NCBI GenBank assembly: GCA_030418115.1
Contig: JAUHQD010000001.1
Span: forward strand, 248,001-312,000
DNA: 64,000 nucleotides
Direction: 5' to 3'
DNA from: Alteromonadaceae bacterium BrNp21-10
GTDB taxonomy: Bacteria; Pseudomonadota; Gammaproteobacteria; Enterobacterales; Alteromonadaceae
Position 1 is the first letter of the stretch, and each line of letters starts with the position of its first letter. The translations under genes were made by a program, and so were the position numbers. The notes beneath the pieces are model-generated. The model was not told the DNA's origin. It saw only the letters and a program-made list of their open reading frames with translations, and did no database searches. Shown one piece after another: positions 36,858 through 46,524 of the stretch.

Positions 36858-37439
36858 TTATCCGGTCTGACAATAACAACCCTCAGCTTCGCTTATAACC
36901 AGATCGGAATTAAATCCTAATTGATAATTTTTGAATACAACGTCGATCATACTGTTTTTTTGTGAGCAGGCTAACCCTTGTGAATAGGGACCGAAATACA
37001 TTAAGTCGCCGTTGTTATCGGTGATTAAGATGGCCGGCGTTGCAGGAATAATAGTGGGGTTACTATCATCTATGTTGACAGTAGCCGACGTAAAGCCGGC
37101 TTTTTGTGCTTGTTGATTAATTTGCTCAATATGTGGGGCGGTTAAGCTGTTGCAATGACAGCTTGGGTTAACAAAGTGAACTACCGTTTTTACTATTGGT
37201 TTGTCCGTTTTTAAAATATGTAAGGTTTGTTCGACTATTTGTACCGTTGTTACATTAGCTAATTGATGTTTTTCATCAAAGCTTACCAAGCGGAGTTGTA
37301 CAAAATAGCCAAACATTATTACAATAAACAGTAACCACAAAATTATTATTAAAATGAATTTTCGGTTCGATAACTTATTTGAAGTTGGCAATGCTATTTT
37401 CCATTGCTTGTATCCCTTTATTAATGTTGTCGGCTTCAT
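36858..37439 (-). CDS. Membrane-anchored thioredoxin-fold-like protein (DUF6436-like)
   Basis: A 193-residue protein with one membrane helix (about 28-47) and a periplasmic part resembling a thioredoxin fold, with PSCHCNS where the active site would be and a C-terminal CYC. It resembles the DUF6436 group, which is uncharacterised. The frame overlaps the 3' end of the chemotaxis gene by 65 bases. A TTG at about 37391, preceded by GGAA, could be the true start and would shorten the overlap. The role is probably redox or copper handling in the periplasm, but this is inference. Confidence 0.65.
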   Translation of the reverse strand: MKPTTLIKGYKQWKIALPTSNKLSNRKFILIIILWLLFIVIMFGYFVQLRLVSFDEKHQLANVTTVQIVEQTLHILKTDKPIVKTVVHFVNPSCHCNSLTAPHIEQINQQAQKAGFTSATVNIDDSNPTIIPATPAILITDNNGDLMYFGPYSQGLACSQKNSMIDVVFKNYQLGFNSDLVISEAEGCYCQTG

Positions 37440-38841
37440 CTACAAGGGATTCTATTTTCTGCATGTCTTCACGTACCATGGCACGCATGTTTTCTGTGCT
37501 TTTGGCTATATTATCTGTGGCGCCGGCCTGTTCCTTTAAGGCAGATTCAACACTTCGGGCAATGGTGCTTGAATCGGATACAAGAATTGATGCTTGTTGC
37601 ATCTGTTCTTGAGTCTGTTCGGTGATCTCAATAATACTGGTTAATGCTTCTATACAATCCGCCATGGATTTTGTTGAACTTTTAGAGCAATTATCGAGTT
37701 GACCTAAGGTTGTCGTGATTTTATCTGTGCTCTGCTTAGTACGGTTAGCTAATGCTCTGACTTCATCGGCAACCACCGCAAATCCTCTTCCTTGTTCACC
37801 GGCCCGTGCAGCTTCAATGGCTGCATTTAAGGCTAGTAAGTTGGTTTGTTCAGCAATGCCACTTATCTCTGATAATAAAGAAGTGATTTCAGCGCTTGAA
37901 CTGGCCAAGTCATTAATATTTTTGCTAGTAAAATTTAAGGCATTAACTAATTCTACATTCTGATTTTTTGTACTCATAATGGAGTCGTTGGAACTCAAGG
38001 TGAGTGTATTGGCATCTTGCATTTTGACACTTAGTTCTGAAGTGTCGTTTGATATTGACGAAATGGTGACTGACATTTCTTCAGTAGCCGCGGCAATCGC
38101 GTCCGTTTCATTTTGTTGATCAATGGCGGATTGTTGCAGAAGGTTTTTAGCGGTTATTAAATGTTCAACATTTTCGTTAAGGTCATTGGTATTTTCTTTA
38201 GTGGAACGAATAATATCGTCCAATAAACTCAATAAATGATTGAAGCGCTGTAAAATCGGACTTTCTTGTTGCTTTGTGCGTAAGCTTAAATCAATCGAGT
38301 TGGGGTTTTCTGTCAGTGCGGTACTGACGGCTGATAACTCTTTACCTACTATGGCATCTTGAAACAGCACACGAGCAATATAACCCGCTATTATGCCTTC
38401 TATTATAGCGTAAACCGCGTGAATAATAACGGTGGAAAACATCAGCTTATCGTCATCAAAAACAAAGGCTTGAATGCCATTTGTTTGCATGAAATAAAAT
38501 GACAGGTGGTGAACTACTACAAAAGTAGCGGCTGATATAAATATCCGCCAATCACTGAAAATGATTAACAACGCCATCAAAATGAATATCTCAAAATGCA
38601 CTTCGATTAAGCCATAGGTTTGGTGAATATGTAGGCAGGCGAAGATCATGGCGGCTAAGGCACACACATGTTTAGTTAATTTAGATTCGGGCGCATTTTT
38701 GAGCAAGTACAATGGCATTAGCAAACTTGGTATACCAATAAAAATAGCTTCTAAAAAGGTATTATGGAGAAAGGCTAAAGCAACTGATTCTGCGGCAAGG
38801 ACTAGAAAAACGTATAAGAAAAGTTTGTTCGTTTTTGACAT
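37375..38841 (-). CDS. Methyl-accepting chemotaxis protein
   Basis: A 488-residue chemoreceptor. The N-terminal ~190 residues hold about six hydrophobic segments instead of a periplasmic sensor, and the cytoplasmic signalling domain follows. Its conserved tip [21 protein letters not shown] then [15 protein letters not shown] binds CheA and CheW. No HAMP domain is obvious. I use the ATG at 38841, preceded by GGGA at 7 bases; an upstream ATG at 38859 lacks a site. The multi-helix input domain suggests sensing within the membrane or of proton or redox state. Confidence 0.92.
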   Translation of the reverse strand: MSKTNKLFLYVFLVLAAESVALAFLHNTFLEAIFIGIPSLLMPLYLLKNAPESKLTKHVCALAAMIFACLHIHQTYGLIEVHFEIFILMALLIIFSDWRIFISAATFVVVHHLSFYFMQTNGIQAFVFDDDKLMFSTVIIHAVYAIIEGIIAGYIARVLFQDAIVGKELSAVSTALTENPNSIDLSLRTKQQESPILQRFNHLLSLLDDIIRSTKENTNDLNENVEHLITAKNLLQQSAIDQQNETDAIAAATEEMSVTISSISNDTSELSVKMQDANTLTLSSNDSIMSTKNQNVELVNALNFTSKNINDLASSSAEITSLLSEISGIAEQTNLLALNAAIEAARAGEQGRGFAVVADEVRALANRTKQSTDKITTTLGQLDNCSKSSTKSMADCIEALTSIIEITEQTQEQMQQASILVSDSSTIARSVESALKEQAGATDNIAKSTENMRAMVREDMQKIESLVDEADNINKGIQAMENSIANFK

Positions 38842-38929
38842 GTTTATTCCCAATAACATTAATGATGCTTTAATAGAGTGTAATAATGAAAATCAAATAC
38901 TGCGAATATAAGGTAAGGTGCTATTTGAT

Positions 38930-39454
38930 TTATAATGATTTTTCAATAGATAGGAATACTTCGCCTACCTCTATACCGTATTTCATAATTGTCGATTTAT
39001 TAAGAAGGTGGCGGTCATCAATTAAATACATCCAGTCATCGAGAAAAACCTCCATGGGTTCGCCATCGACCATGATTTCCATATGGTAATTCCAATATAG
39101 CATGGAACCGCTGGTGCGGCCTATAGCGGTACCGATGATGTCATTAGCCTTGCCTTCATAGCTACCGTCAGGCAATCGTTCAATCTGCCATTTACGAAAA
39201 GCAATTTCGCCGTCATTGTAAGTAAAACGCTCATCAATAATTCCTATGTTATCTTGCCAATGTGCATCAATTGCCACGGTAAAACGTCGGGTTAGCTTGT
39301 TGTTATAATCCAGCACCATGCCATGCGCGGTTAATTTTCCATTGAAAAAATCCTCTAAGGAGAGTTTAGGCGTGGTGTTTTGGTAATCACTTATCTGCGG
39401 GCTTGAGCAGCCTACGAGTAGAAAAATAAAAGTTACAACTAGCCAATTTTTCAT
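38930..39454 (-). CDS. DUF3833 lipoprotein
   Basis: A 174-residue lipoprotein; lipobox LLVGC gives lipidated Cys16. The body matches DUF3833 (SLEDFFNGKLTAHGMVLD, DGEIAFRKWQIERLPDGSY). Function is unknown. It overlaps the chalcone-isomerase-like gene by 4 bases and is the last of eight tightly packed genes downstream of an ECF-type promoter. The same protein families travel together in ECF/ChrR loci of many proteobacteria. Confidence 0.85.
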   Translation of the reverse strand: MKNWLVVTFIFLLVGCSSPQISDYQNTTPKLSLEDFFNGKLTAHGMVLDYNNKLTRRFTVAIDAHWQDNIGIIDERFTYNDGEIAFRKWQIERLPDGSYEGKANDIIGTAIGRTSGSMLYWNYHMEIMVDGEPMEVFLDDWMYLIDDRHLLNKSTIMKYGIEVGEVFLSIEKSL

Positions 39455-39948
39455 TGTTTAATCCCCAATAATTGTTTACGTAATGAAGGTTCTGAGGTGC
39501 GTTCGCTGAGCCAAATAGCTAGGAACGCTGAACCGAACTCGGTGTCATCAATCTTTCCAATTAACGAGCCGTTAGCATAAAACTGACTGCTACCGTCGTT
39601 GCTGACAAATAACGTCAGTTGGTCATTTTGTTTTATGTCAGGCCAAATATCGGCTAACTGTTGTAACCATTGTTTTTGTTGCTGATGATTTAGCTTGATG
39701 TGTTGCCATTGGTCTTCGGTAGCGTCTATCAGTTCTTGTTTTTTAATATCACGTAAATAGGTTAGCTTTAGTGCTTGTGGCCATTGGTCTTTTTGGTATT
39801 GAGGTTGAGAAATATATAACTCCGCCGTGTACACCGGCCAAAACATAATTTGCATACGACCGGTGCCGGATTTAACCAATTCATCTAAAGGTTGGGCGAA
39901 TACCAATGGCATAAATAACATGCTTAAAAATACACATAGCTTAAGCAT
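39451..39948 (-). CDS. Chalcone-isomerase-like periplasmic protein
   Basis: A 165-residue exported protein (signal peptide ending VFAQ) of the chalcone isomerase-like group, seen in KSGTGRMQIMFWPVYTAELY (about 26-45) and LTYLRDIKK. In bacteria this fold binds fatty acids or related lipids rather than acting on flavonoids. It overlaps DUF2878 by 8 bases and DUF3833 by 4, so translation is coupled. A lipid-carrier role in the membrane-modification operon is plausible. Confidence 0.85.
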   Translation of the reverse strand: MLKLCVFLSMLFMPLVFAQPLDELVKSGTGRMQIMFWPVYTAELYISQPQYQKDQWPQALKLTYLRDIKKQELIDATEDQWQHIKLNHQQQKQWLQQLADIWPDIKQNDQLTLFVSNDGSSQFYANGSLIGKIDDTEFGSAFLAIWLSERTSEPSLRKQLLGIKQ

Positions 39949-40459
39949 GAGTCGCCGCCATTTTAGTTTTGTTTGGTGAAATTATTTGAGTTAACCCGAC
40001 TAATATGGGTAGTAACAAAAACCAAATGCAGCCGAGTAGAATAGCCACTATATTCAGTGGCATTGTTGTGTTCAATGTGCCTAATTTAATCGCCCCTACA
40101 TAACTGATTGAGCCGAATAGGGCACCGAGAAGTGCAAGCCATAGCAGTTTAACTCTGTGTAACCACTGTAAACTGTGATTGAGAGTAAGGATAAATACCC
40201 CCCACAACAGCATTAACCAAATGGGTACATTGTGATGACTGGTTTGTAAAACCTCAAAATAGATAAGAGCACCATCCACTAACCAGCCGATGGGGGCGAG
40301 TAGCAATAATCTGAGGTCACTTTTACGCTGTGTTGATAGCACAAAGTGCAATAACAATATGCCCAGTAACGGCATGGTGGCTTGTGCTGGGAACAGTGCA
40401 CTTATCCACCATGCGATTTGGAACAACAATGCATTAATAATCCAAAATGTGGACATCAT
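39941..40459 (-). CDS. DUF2878 integral membrane protein
   Basis: A roughly 172-residue membrane protein with five or six helices, matching DUF2878 (FWIINALLFQIAWW, APIGWLVDGALIYFEVL). I place the start at the double ATG (40459/40456) just before the end of the methyltransferase gene, preceded by AAGGG; the longer frame from 40495 lies inside that gene. Function is unknown. It is consistently found with cyclopropane-synthase-like and DUF1365 genes. Confidence 0.8.
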   Translation of the reverse strand: MMSTFWIINALLFQIAWWISALFPAQATMPLLGILLLHFVLSTQRKSDLRLLLLAPIGWLVDGALIYFEVLQTSHHNVPIWLMLLWGVFILTLNHSLQWLHRVKLLWLALLGALFGSISYVGAIKLGTLNTTMPLNIVAILLGCIWFLLLPILVGLTQIISPNKTKMAATHA

Positions 40460-41696
40460 TCCGGCCCTTGAATTGACTTTTAATGGCAGTAACATGATGG
40501 GTACTAATCGCCCGTTCTAAAAAAGCCCCTTCGCAGTAACAAAGATAGAAATTCCACAAACGTTTAAACTGCGCATCAAAGCCGTGCGGGGTTAGCGTTG
40601 ACCAGTTTTGGTTAAAGTTTTGATGCCAGTCATTGAGGGTGCGAGCATAATGAAAACCGATATCTTCAATATGGTCGATAACCATATCGGTTTGTTGTGC
40701 GATTTGTTCGCTCATCACTTGTACCGAAGGTAAGCAGCCTCCGGGGAAAATATAACGCTGAATAAAATCCACGCTCTTGCGGTAGTAGTGGTAACGCTGA
40801 TCTTTAATGGTAATGGCTTGCAATAGCATTTTTCCAGAGTCTTTCAGTAGGTCATTACATTGTTTAAAAAAGACCGGTAAATATTCATGACCCACCGCTT
40901 CTATCATCTCCACTGAAACTAGCTTGTCATAGCGGCCGCTGAGCGTACGATAATCTTGTTTGAGTAAGGTGATTTTATTGGTTAATCCAAGTTGTTTAAC
41001 TCGTTCCTGAGCATAATTAAATTGTTCGTCAGAGATGGTGGTGGTGGTCACTTGGCAGCCATAATGTTGCGCAGCATAAATCGCAAGACCACCCCAGCCG
41101 GTGCCGATTTCCAGTAGGTGATCGTTTTCATTAAGCTCTAATTTATCGCAAATAGTTTGCAACTTATTTTGTTGTGCCTGGGCTAAGGTAGTTGCGCTTT
41201 TGGAGTAGATAGCACTGGAATACATCATCGAGCTATCTAAAAATTGACTGTATAACTGGTTACCTAAATCGTAGTGGGCCAGAATATTTTTTTTCGAACC
41301 CTGATGGGAGTTTCGGTTAGCAATATGCGATAGCTTATTTTTGATTTGGCTGAGCCATGATGTGGCGGACTCAACATTGTCTAGTTGTTGCTGTTGTCTG
41401 GCAAAAAGTCTAATCACATCGGTTAAATTAGGGCTGGTCCATTTATGCTCAATAAAAGCTTCTGCGGCGCCAATCGAACCACCGCGAACAAAGTCACGAT
41501 ATAAACTACTGTCTAACACCACAATGCGAGCGGTTAAATCAGCATCAGGATTACCTAGCACGTAGAGGTTGTTACCTTCCTGCATCTCCAAGCACCCAAG
41601 TTGCATGGCGTTGAGAGTATCGAAAACCAATTTCCGGCACTTTGTTGTCCACCAATTAAGTTGGATAGCAGGGGCGAGACTTTGTGTGTTTTCCAT
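40434..41696 (-). CDS. cfa: Cyclopropane-fatty-acyl-phospholipid synthase-like methyltransferase
   Basis: A 420-residue S-adenosylmethionine-dependent enzyme acting on unsaturated acyl chains of membrane phospholipids. The SAM motif LEIGTGWGGLAIYAA is at about 196-210 and YSSAIYSKS and IEAVGHEY are typical of cyclopropane synthases. It lacks membrane helices and would act at the membrane surface. It lies 18 bases after DUF1365 in the ECF-controlled operon with an FAD oxidoreductase. It may make cyclopropane or methylated (for example furan) fatty acids; the product cannot be told from sequence. Confidence 0.88.
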   Translation of the reverse strand: MENTQSLAPAIQLNWWTTKCRKLVFDTLNAMQLGCLEMQEGNNLYVLGNPDADLTARIVVLDSSLYRDFVRGGSIGAAEAFIEHKWTSPNLTDVIRLFARQQQQLDNVESATSWLSQIKNKLSHIANRNSHQGSKKNILAHYDLGNQLYSQFLDSSMMYSSAIYSKSATTLAQAQQNKLQTICDKLELNENDHLLEIGTGWGGLAIYAAQHYGCQVTTTTISDEQFNYAQERVKQLGLTNKITLLKQDYRTLSGRYDKLVSVEMIEAVGHEYLPVFFKQCNDLLKDSGKMLLQAITIKDQRYHYYRKSVDFIQRYIFPGGCLPSVQVMSEQIAQQTDMVIDHIEDIGFHYARTLNDWHQNFNQNWSTLTPHGFDAQFKRLWNFYLCYCEGAFLERAISTHHVTAIKSQFKGRNDVHILDY

Positions 41697-41714
41697 TAGT
41701 TACCTCTTATTTTC

Positions 41715-42440
41715 TCAACGATGTGGGTGTGCAACAAAGGGCACTTTTTTGATAAATAGTTTTAATGCTTGCCAGTAAATACCAAGTGCAATATTCAACG
41801 TCATGGCTGGCATGCGCAGCAAGCATGACAATAGATTTGATCCTGTTAGGGCACTTTTTTTCATACTTAGAGTGGCATCGAAGACTTTTTGTTTTTGGTG
41901 ATTTTCAATATGCACCAACAGCCGTTTGGCGGGGGGACAAATACGCCAGTGATAGGCCATGTCCATTTCCATAAAGGGTGAAACATGAAATGCTTTGGGG
42001 CTTGGTGCAATGTTGTTTAGGTCGATTAAATAGTAATGACGCTCTTTCCATGGGGTATTGCTGACTTCTGCCAGCATATAGTCACAAACACCTTGTTGGT
42101 TGTAGCAAAAGTAAAAATTAACTGGACTAAAGTACCAGCCCCAACAGCGGCATTGGGCAACCATCACGACTTTAGTGCCGTCCCATTTCCCACCTAACAG
42201 TTGTACTTTTTGGCTGATACGTTGGCGAAGATTGCCTGATTCATTTTTGACATAATCGTTGTCTAAAAACCGAATGAGATTGAACCAGCGTTTGCCCAGT
42301 AGAAATGAACGATTGAGCACATCAGGTAGCTCGTCTAGGTCAATGGCTAACATATACAGATTATAAGTAAATTGGTGCAGTTGGTGCTTAAAGCGCCTAT
42401 GACGTACTTGACCTATATAAATGCCGCTGGTGAGATTCAT
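41715..42440 (-). CDS. DUF1365 family protein
   Basis: A 241-residue protein of DUF1365, recognised from IYIGQVRHRRFKHQLHQFTY at the N-terminus, VNFYFCYN and VSNTPWKERHYYL. Function is unknown, but the family almost always neighbours an FAD-dependent amine-oxidase-like protein and a cyclopropane-synthase-like methyltransferase, as here. It overlaps the upstream FAD gene by 4 bases (ATGA). Presumed to be part of the lipid-modification module. Confidence 0.88.
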   Translation of the reverse strand: MNLTSGIYIGQVRHRRFKHQLHQFTYNLYMLAIDLDELPDVLNRSFLLGKRWFNLIRFLDNDYVKNESGNLRQRISQKVQLLGGKWDGTKVVMVAQCRCWGWYFSPVNFYFCYNQQGVCDYMLAEVSNTPWKERHYYLIDLNNIAPSPKAFHVSPFMEMDMAYHWRICPPAKRLLVHIENHQKQKVFDATLSMKKSALTGSNLLSCLLRMPAMTLNIALGIYWQALKLFIKKVPFVAHPHR

Positions 42441-43690
42441 AACTCAATACCAAAGCGTTCACCGATGTCGGTGGCACTGCGCACGCCATCTTCGTGAAAA
42501 CCGTTGTACCAGTAAGCGCCAACGAAATGGGTATGGTTAACACCACAAATATTATTACGCTGTTGTTGTGCCGACATACAGGCTTGATTAAATAACGGGT
42601 GGGCATAGTTGAACTGTTTTATGATCTTGTCTGGGTCGATGCGTTCATTTTGATTTAAGGTCACACAGAAAGTCTGTTCAGTTTTCAGACCCTGCAATAT
42701 ATTCATGTTGTAAGTGACACTAGCTTGGCGATCAAAATTGTTATCAAGTTGATAGTTCCAACTTGCCCATGCTTTTCGGCGTTTGGGTAATAAACTGATA
42801 TCGGTATGCAGGATAACATCGTTATTTTTATAACGAATATTGCCGAGAATATTTTTTTCTAGTTCACTGGCATCAGCTAACAAAGATAATGCTTGGTCTG
42901 AATGGCAGGCAAATATTACTTCATCGAATTGTGATCGTAGACCATCTGCGAACAGCAGGGTGGCGCCATGGTCATTTCTGCTAACACTGATAATGTCGCT
43001 GTTTAGCTGAATGTTATGTTTGAAATCGGCAATAAGTGGCGTGATGTACTCGCGTGATCCGCCAGGCACTACATACCACTGGGGACGATCACTGACGTTT
43101 AGTAAACCATGGTGATGAAAAAATCGAATGAAAAACGCCAATTCAAAACGGCGCATTTCGTTGAGGCTACAGGACCAAATAGCGGCGCCCATGGGCAGAA
43201 TGTAATGTTGGCAAAAGTACTCAGAGAAACCTTGCTCCTCAAGAAAACTTCCCAACGTGAGATAAAGTGGGATTTCATGCCTTTCGTAGAGTGCTTTACA
43301 TTGGTTGTTAAAACGTAATATTTCTTTAATTAATAACCAAAATTTGGGGTTGAAAATATTGCGTTTTTGCGCGAATAACGTGGCTAAACTGTGGCCGTTG
43401 TATTCAAGGCCGGTGAGCAAATTAGTGACACTAAAGCTCATCTCTGTTTTCTGTGGTGTTATACCCAGTTGCGATAGCAAGCGCATGAAACGAGGATAGG
43501 TTTTGTCGTTAAAAACAATAAAACCGGTATCAATCGACAGCTTGTTATTTTGGTGTTCAATATCAACTGTTGCAGTATGACCACCAAGATAGCTGTTTTT
43601 CTCGAACAGTAGAACATTGTGCTCTCTGCTTAATAGATAGGCGCTAACAAGCCCAGAAACCCCTGAACCGATTATGGCTATATTCTTCAT
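42437..43690 (-). CDS. FAD-dependent oxidoreductase (NAD(P)/amine-oxidase-like)
   Basis: A 417-residue flavoprotein. It begins MKNIAIIGSGVSGLVSAYLL, a classical FAD dinucleotide fold, and continues with YLGGHT and DTGFIVFND typical of the predicted NAD/FAD-binding group paired with DUF1365. I put the start at 43690, where ATGA overlaps the SDR stop and GGTGAG serves as ribosome-binding site. It may desaturate or oxidise acyl chains before or after methylation by the Cfa-like enzyme. That role is inferred from the neighbourhood and from the flavoprotein/methyltransferase pairing known in furan fatty acid synthesis. Confidence 0.88.
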   Translation of the reverse strand: MKNIAIIGSGVSGLVSAYLLSREHNVLLFEKNSYLGGHTATVDIEHQNNKLSIDTGFIVFNDKTYPRFMRLLSQLGITPQKTEMSFSVTNLLTGLEYNGHSLATLFAQKRNIFNPKFWLLIKEILRFNNQCKALYERHEIPLYLTLGSFLEEQGFSEYFCQHYILPMGAAIWSCSLNEMRRFELAFFIRFFHHHGLLNVSDRPQWYVVPGGSREYITPLIADFKHNIQLNSDIISVSRNDHGATLLFADGLRSQFDEVIFACHSDQALSLLADASELEKNILGNIRYKNNDVILHTDISLLPKRRKAWASWNYQLDNNFDRQASVTYNMNILQGLKTEQTFCVTLNQNERIDPDKIIKQFNYAHPLFNQACMSAQQQRNNICGVNHTHFVGAYWYNGFHEDGVRSATDIGERFGIEL

Positions 43691-44412
43691 TTGCTCACCA
43701 TTAATATTGCTAACTTCTGCCATAGGATAAAAGGTAGACAAGCTAAAGCTTGTAGACTGAAGATGAAAAATGCAGGAAAACGAATATGTAATTTTGCTTT
43801 TTGCATGCCTTTAAATATCTTTTCAGCGGCATACTCTGCACTGACTTGTGCGGGCATGGAGAAGGTGTTTTTATCTGTTAGTGGGGTTTTAACAAAGCCT
43901 GGTTGAATAAGGCTTACGCCTATTTTTTCTGATGCTAAATCAATGCTAAGGCTGTGAGCCAAATAATTTAATGCAGATTTGGAAGCGCCATAAGCTTGGG
44001 CGCGGCTAAAGGGCAAATAGGTAACGCTGGAGCTAACCAAACCCACTTGCCCGCCTTGAACTACTTTTTTCAGTAGTGCGTCTAAACAATAGCCTACGGA
44101 TATGAGATTAACGTGAATGACGCGTTCGAATAGTTCGCTATCGAATTGCCGAGCATTATCCATATACTCACAGTTACCTGCATTGAGAATGAGATGATCT
44201 AAATCATTAATTTGCTCTGCTATGGCTAATACTTGCTGCCTGTCGCAAACATCAAATTGCAAAATACTGACGTTACCGAATTGCTGAGTTAACTCATTTA
44301 GCTTTTTTTTGTCCCGCCCACAGGCGTAGACGCTGAAACCAGCTTTGCAATATTCACCCACTAGCGCTTTACCAATGCCCGACGTGGCGCCGGTGATCAG
44401 GACATTTTTCAT
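43687..44412 (-). CDS. Short-chain dehydrogenase/reductase
   Basis: A 241-residue SDR. The cofactor motif ITGATSGIGKAL is at 6-17, LILNAG at about 86-91, and the catalytic Tyr and Lys are in YGASKSA (about 142-148) with Ser upstream (SSSV). It is coupled by 4-base overlaps to the NTF2-like gene before and the FAD gene after. A C-terminal hydrophobic stretch (FSLQALACLPFILW) suggests membrane association. The substrate is unknown, perhaps a lipid intermediate. Confidence 0.9.
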   Translation of the reverse strand: MKNVLITGATSGIGKALVGEYCKAGFSVYACGRDKKKLNELTQQFGNVSILQFDVCDRQQVLAIAEQINDLDHLILNAGNCEYMDNARQFDSELFERVIHVNLISVGYCLDALLKKVVQGGQVGLVSSSVTYLPFSRAQAYGASKSALNYLAHSLSIDLASEKIGVSLIQPGFVKTPLTDKNTFSMPAQVSAEYAAEKIFKGMQKAKLHIRFPAFFIFSLQALACLPFILWQKLAILMVSK

Positions 44413-44837
44413 TGTGACGCTCGTCTTTTTAGCATGCGGATTAATCTACCTAGTAGCGGTACGTGCTCAAATAACATGTTATTAGTGTCGAAGTAATCTT
44501 GATGAAATATCACTACATCATTTTTGAATTTAAGGCGGCTATGGCCGCATACGGTAATGGGAAGGCCTTTGCGTAAGGCTGGATGACTAAACTGCATGTT
44601 CCAGTAAATGCCGACACACTCGGCATGTTCCATGCTGTCTTCGATCACAAAGCTAACTTCACTGACATTGCTATATAGCTTAGTAAAATAGGCAGTAAGC
44701 GCATCCAGGCCATTAATTGAATGCAAGGGATCAGTGAAGTGGATATCTGGATGATAGATGTCCTTTAACAGAGATAAGTTATCTTTGTTTAAATTCTGAT
44801 ATAGGTGGATAAAGCGCTGAGCATTCTCTGACAACAT
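44409..44837 (-). CDS. NTF2-like (SnoaL-type) protein
   Basis: A 142-residue protein of the nuclear-transport-factor-2-like fold (IHFTDPLHSINGLDALTAYF, VCGHSRLKFKNDVVIFHQDY). Such small cones bind hydrophobic ligands or act as isomerases. It is the first gene of the eight-gene operon, 69 bases downstream of an ECF-type -10 element. It overlaps the SDR gene by 4 bases. The exact role is unknown. Confidence 0.85.
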   Translation of the reverse strand: MLSENAQRFIHLYQNLNKDNLSLLKDIYHPDIHFTDPLHSINGLDALTAYFTKLYSNVSEVSFVIEDSMEHAECVGIYWNMQFSHPALRKGLPITVCGHSRLKFKNDVVIFHQDYFDTNNMLFEHVPLLGRLIRMLKRRASQ

Positions 44838-44905
44838 GGATAGTTAACTCATGTAAACCGATTGAATTTACTGCCTTATTAACGGCAGCTCGTGTTCTAT
44901 AAAAC

Positions 44906-44935
44906 TATATACGGGGTAAAGATAAAATTGGATCA
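44906..44935 (-). promoter_or_regulatory. ECF (RpoE/ChrR-type) promoter of the eight-gene operon
   Basis: On the minus strand TGATCC (44930-44935), an 18-base spacer and TATATA (44906-44911). It is the same pattern as at 48790-48819 before the sigma gene, and matches the TGATCC -35 element of the Rhodobacter RpoE/ChrR regulon. The remainder of the 272-base gap 44838-45109 shows no gene. Confidence 0.75.
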
Positions 44936-45109
44936 CCTTAATTTAGTTATTTATTAGAAAATGATGTTAATAATCGTTGAATAGCTCACCTAAGTTTAGG
45001 ATAAGAAATCTCAATAGTGTAATTATAATTATATATTTCAAGAGGTTACTTTTTAATGATATTAGTCTTGTTTGTGCTTAGTAGCGTGCTTATCCAGAGC
45101 TGAGGTTAT

Positions 45110-46513
45110 CTAACTTAATTGCTGCTTAAAGTGGACTAATGCCCGTGCTCGACCTGCGGCTAAATCAACAATAGGCGGCCAGTAGATTTTCTCCAATGCT
45201 TGTTTTTTCAAGTACTCGTGTGGGCTATGAATGTATTTGTTGGGAACGTCATTAAGTTCTGGCAGATATTTTTTGATAAAAATGCCATCGGCATCAAAGC
45301 GTTTACTTTGGGTAACCGGGTTAAAAATTCTGAAATAAGGTTGGGCATCACAGCCAGTACCCGCCGCCCATTGCCAACCACCATTGTTTGCGGAAAAGTC
45401 GCCGTCAATAAGCTGTTGCATAAAGTAGGCTTCCCCTTTACGCCAATCCACTAATAAATGTTTAGTTAAAAAGCTGCCGACGATCATGCGTAAGCGATTG
45501 TGCATCCAGCCTGTTTGATTGAGTTGTCGCATCGCTGCATCAACGATCGGATAGCCCGTTTTTCCTTGGCACCAGAGGCTGAAGTTTTCTGCGCTGCCCG
45601 GCCAATAAAAGTCCTTGAATTTAGGTTGAAAATCTTGGTGTTTACTGAGATTAGGGAAGTGGAATAACAGGTGCTTGTAAAACTCTCGCCAGATCAGCTC
45701 GTTTAACCAAGAAAACAGTGGTGAGCTGTCCCATTCTGCAAGTTGCGGGTAATGACTCAACAGGTTACTCAATACACGCCTAGGACTAATAGCGCCAATG
45801 GCTAAATAGGGTGATATGCCACTAGTGCCATGTACCCCAGGAAAATCTCGCTGCTGTTGATAGTGACTTAACTTAGCCGTTATAAATTGCGGCAATACTT
45901 GTTGCAAGTAATCATCAGCCAAGGGCCATTTTATCGACGAACGTTGGGTGGTTGAAAATGTAATTGATTCTGTTAGTTGGGTAGTTTTCGTAGCCGCCGG
46001 TGGCGGTAAACATTCAAAGTAACGTTGTCTAAACTCTTGTAACCACGCCCGTTTAAATGGCGTAAAGACCTTAAACATTTCGCCCTGCTTATTGAGAATA
46101 CCACCCTTAGGCATAATCACATCAGCTTCAAATAAGTGCAGTGTCAGATGTTGACTAGCAATGCTTGAATCGCGTTGGCATTCATCGAGTTCAGGCTCGC
46201 TATTGGCATATAGGTGTTGGATATTTTGTGCTAAGCAATAGTCCGTCAAGTACTGTTTTTGGGCGTCGAAATCATCCACTTCAACAATATCTAGCGTGAT
46301 ACCCCGATTAGCCAATTGTTGCTTAAGCCATTGCAAATGTCGTGCAATAAAATCGATTTGAATTGGGGCTTTGTGATGTTGTTCCCAGGTTTTAAGGGGA
46401 GCGATAAAAATGGCTTTGCTCACCCCTCGTTCGATGGCGCTGGTTAACGCTGGATTATCATCGACACGAAGGTCTCTGCGGATCCAGTAGAGTCCGTTAT
46501 GATTGTTGGGCAT
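45110..46513 (-). CDS. phrB: Deoxyribodipyrimidine photolyase
   Basis: A 467-residue light-driven repair enzyme for cyclobutane pyrimidine dimers. It starts MPNNHNGLYWIRRDLRVDDN with the antenna-binding alpha/beta domain (to about 130), and the FAD domain (about 200-460) carries GYPIVDAAMRQLNQTGWMHN, RMIVGSFLTKHLLVDW and GWQWAAGTGCDAQPYFR, the class I photolyase signatures. Start taken at 46513; a TTG at 46528 overlaps the DUF523 stop. It ends the sigma-chrR-DUF523-photolyase operon, so it is probably induced by photooxidative stress. Confidence 0.95.
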   Translation of the reverse strand: MPNNHNGLYWIRRDLRVDDNPALTSAIERGVSKAIFIAPLKTWEQHHKAPIQIDFIARHLQWLKQQLANRGITLDIVEVDDFDAQKQYLTDYCLAQNIQHLYANSEPELDECQRDSSIASQHLTLHLFEADVIMPKGGILNKQGEMFKVFTPFKRAWLQEFRQRYFECLPPPAATKTTQLTESITFSTTQRSSIKWPLADDYLQQVLPQFITAKLSHYQQQRDFPGVHGTSGISPYLAIGAISPRRVLSNLLSHYPQLAEWDSSPLFSWLNELIWREFYKHLLFHFPNLSKHQDFQPKFKDFYWPGSAENFSLWCQGKTGYPIVDAAMRQLNQTGWMHNRLRMIVGSFLTKHLLVDWRKGEAYFMQQLIDGDFSANNGGWQWAAGTGCDAQPYFRIFNPVTQSKRFDADGIFIKKYLPELNDVPNKYIHSPHEYLKKQALEKIYWPPIVDLAAGRARALVHFKQQLS

Positions 46514-46524
46514 AGAAATCGATC

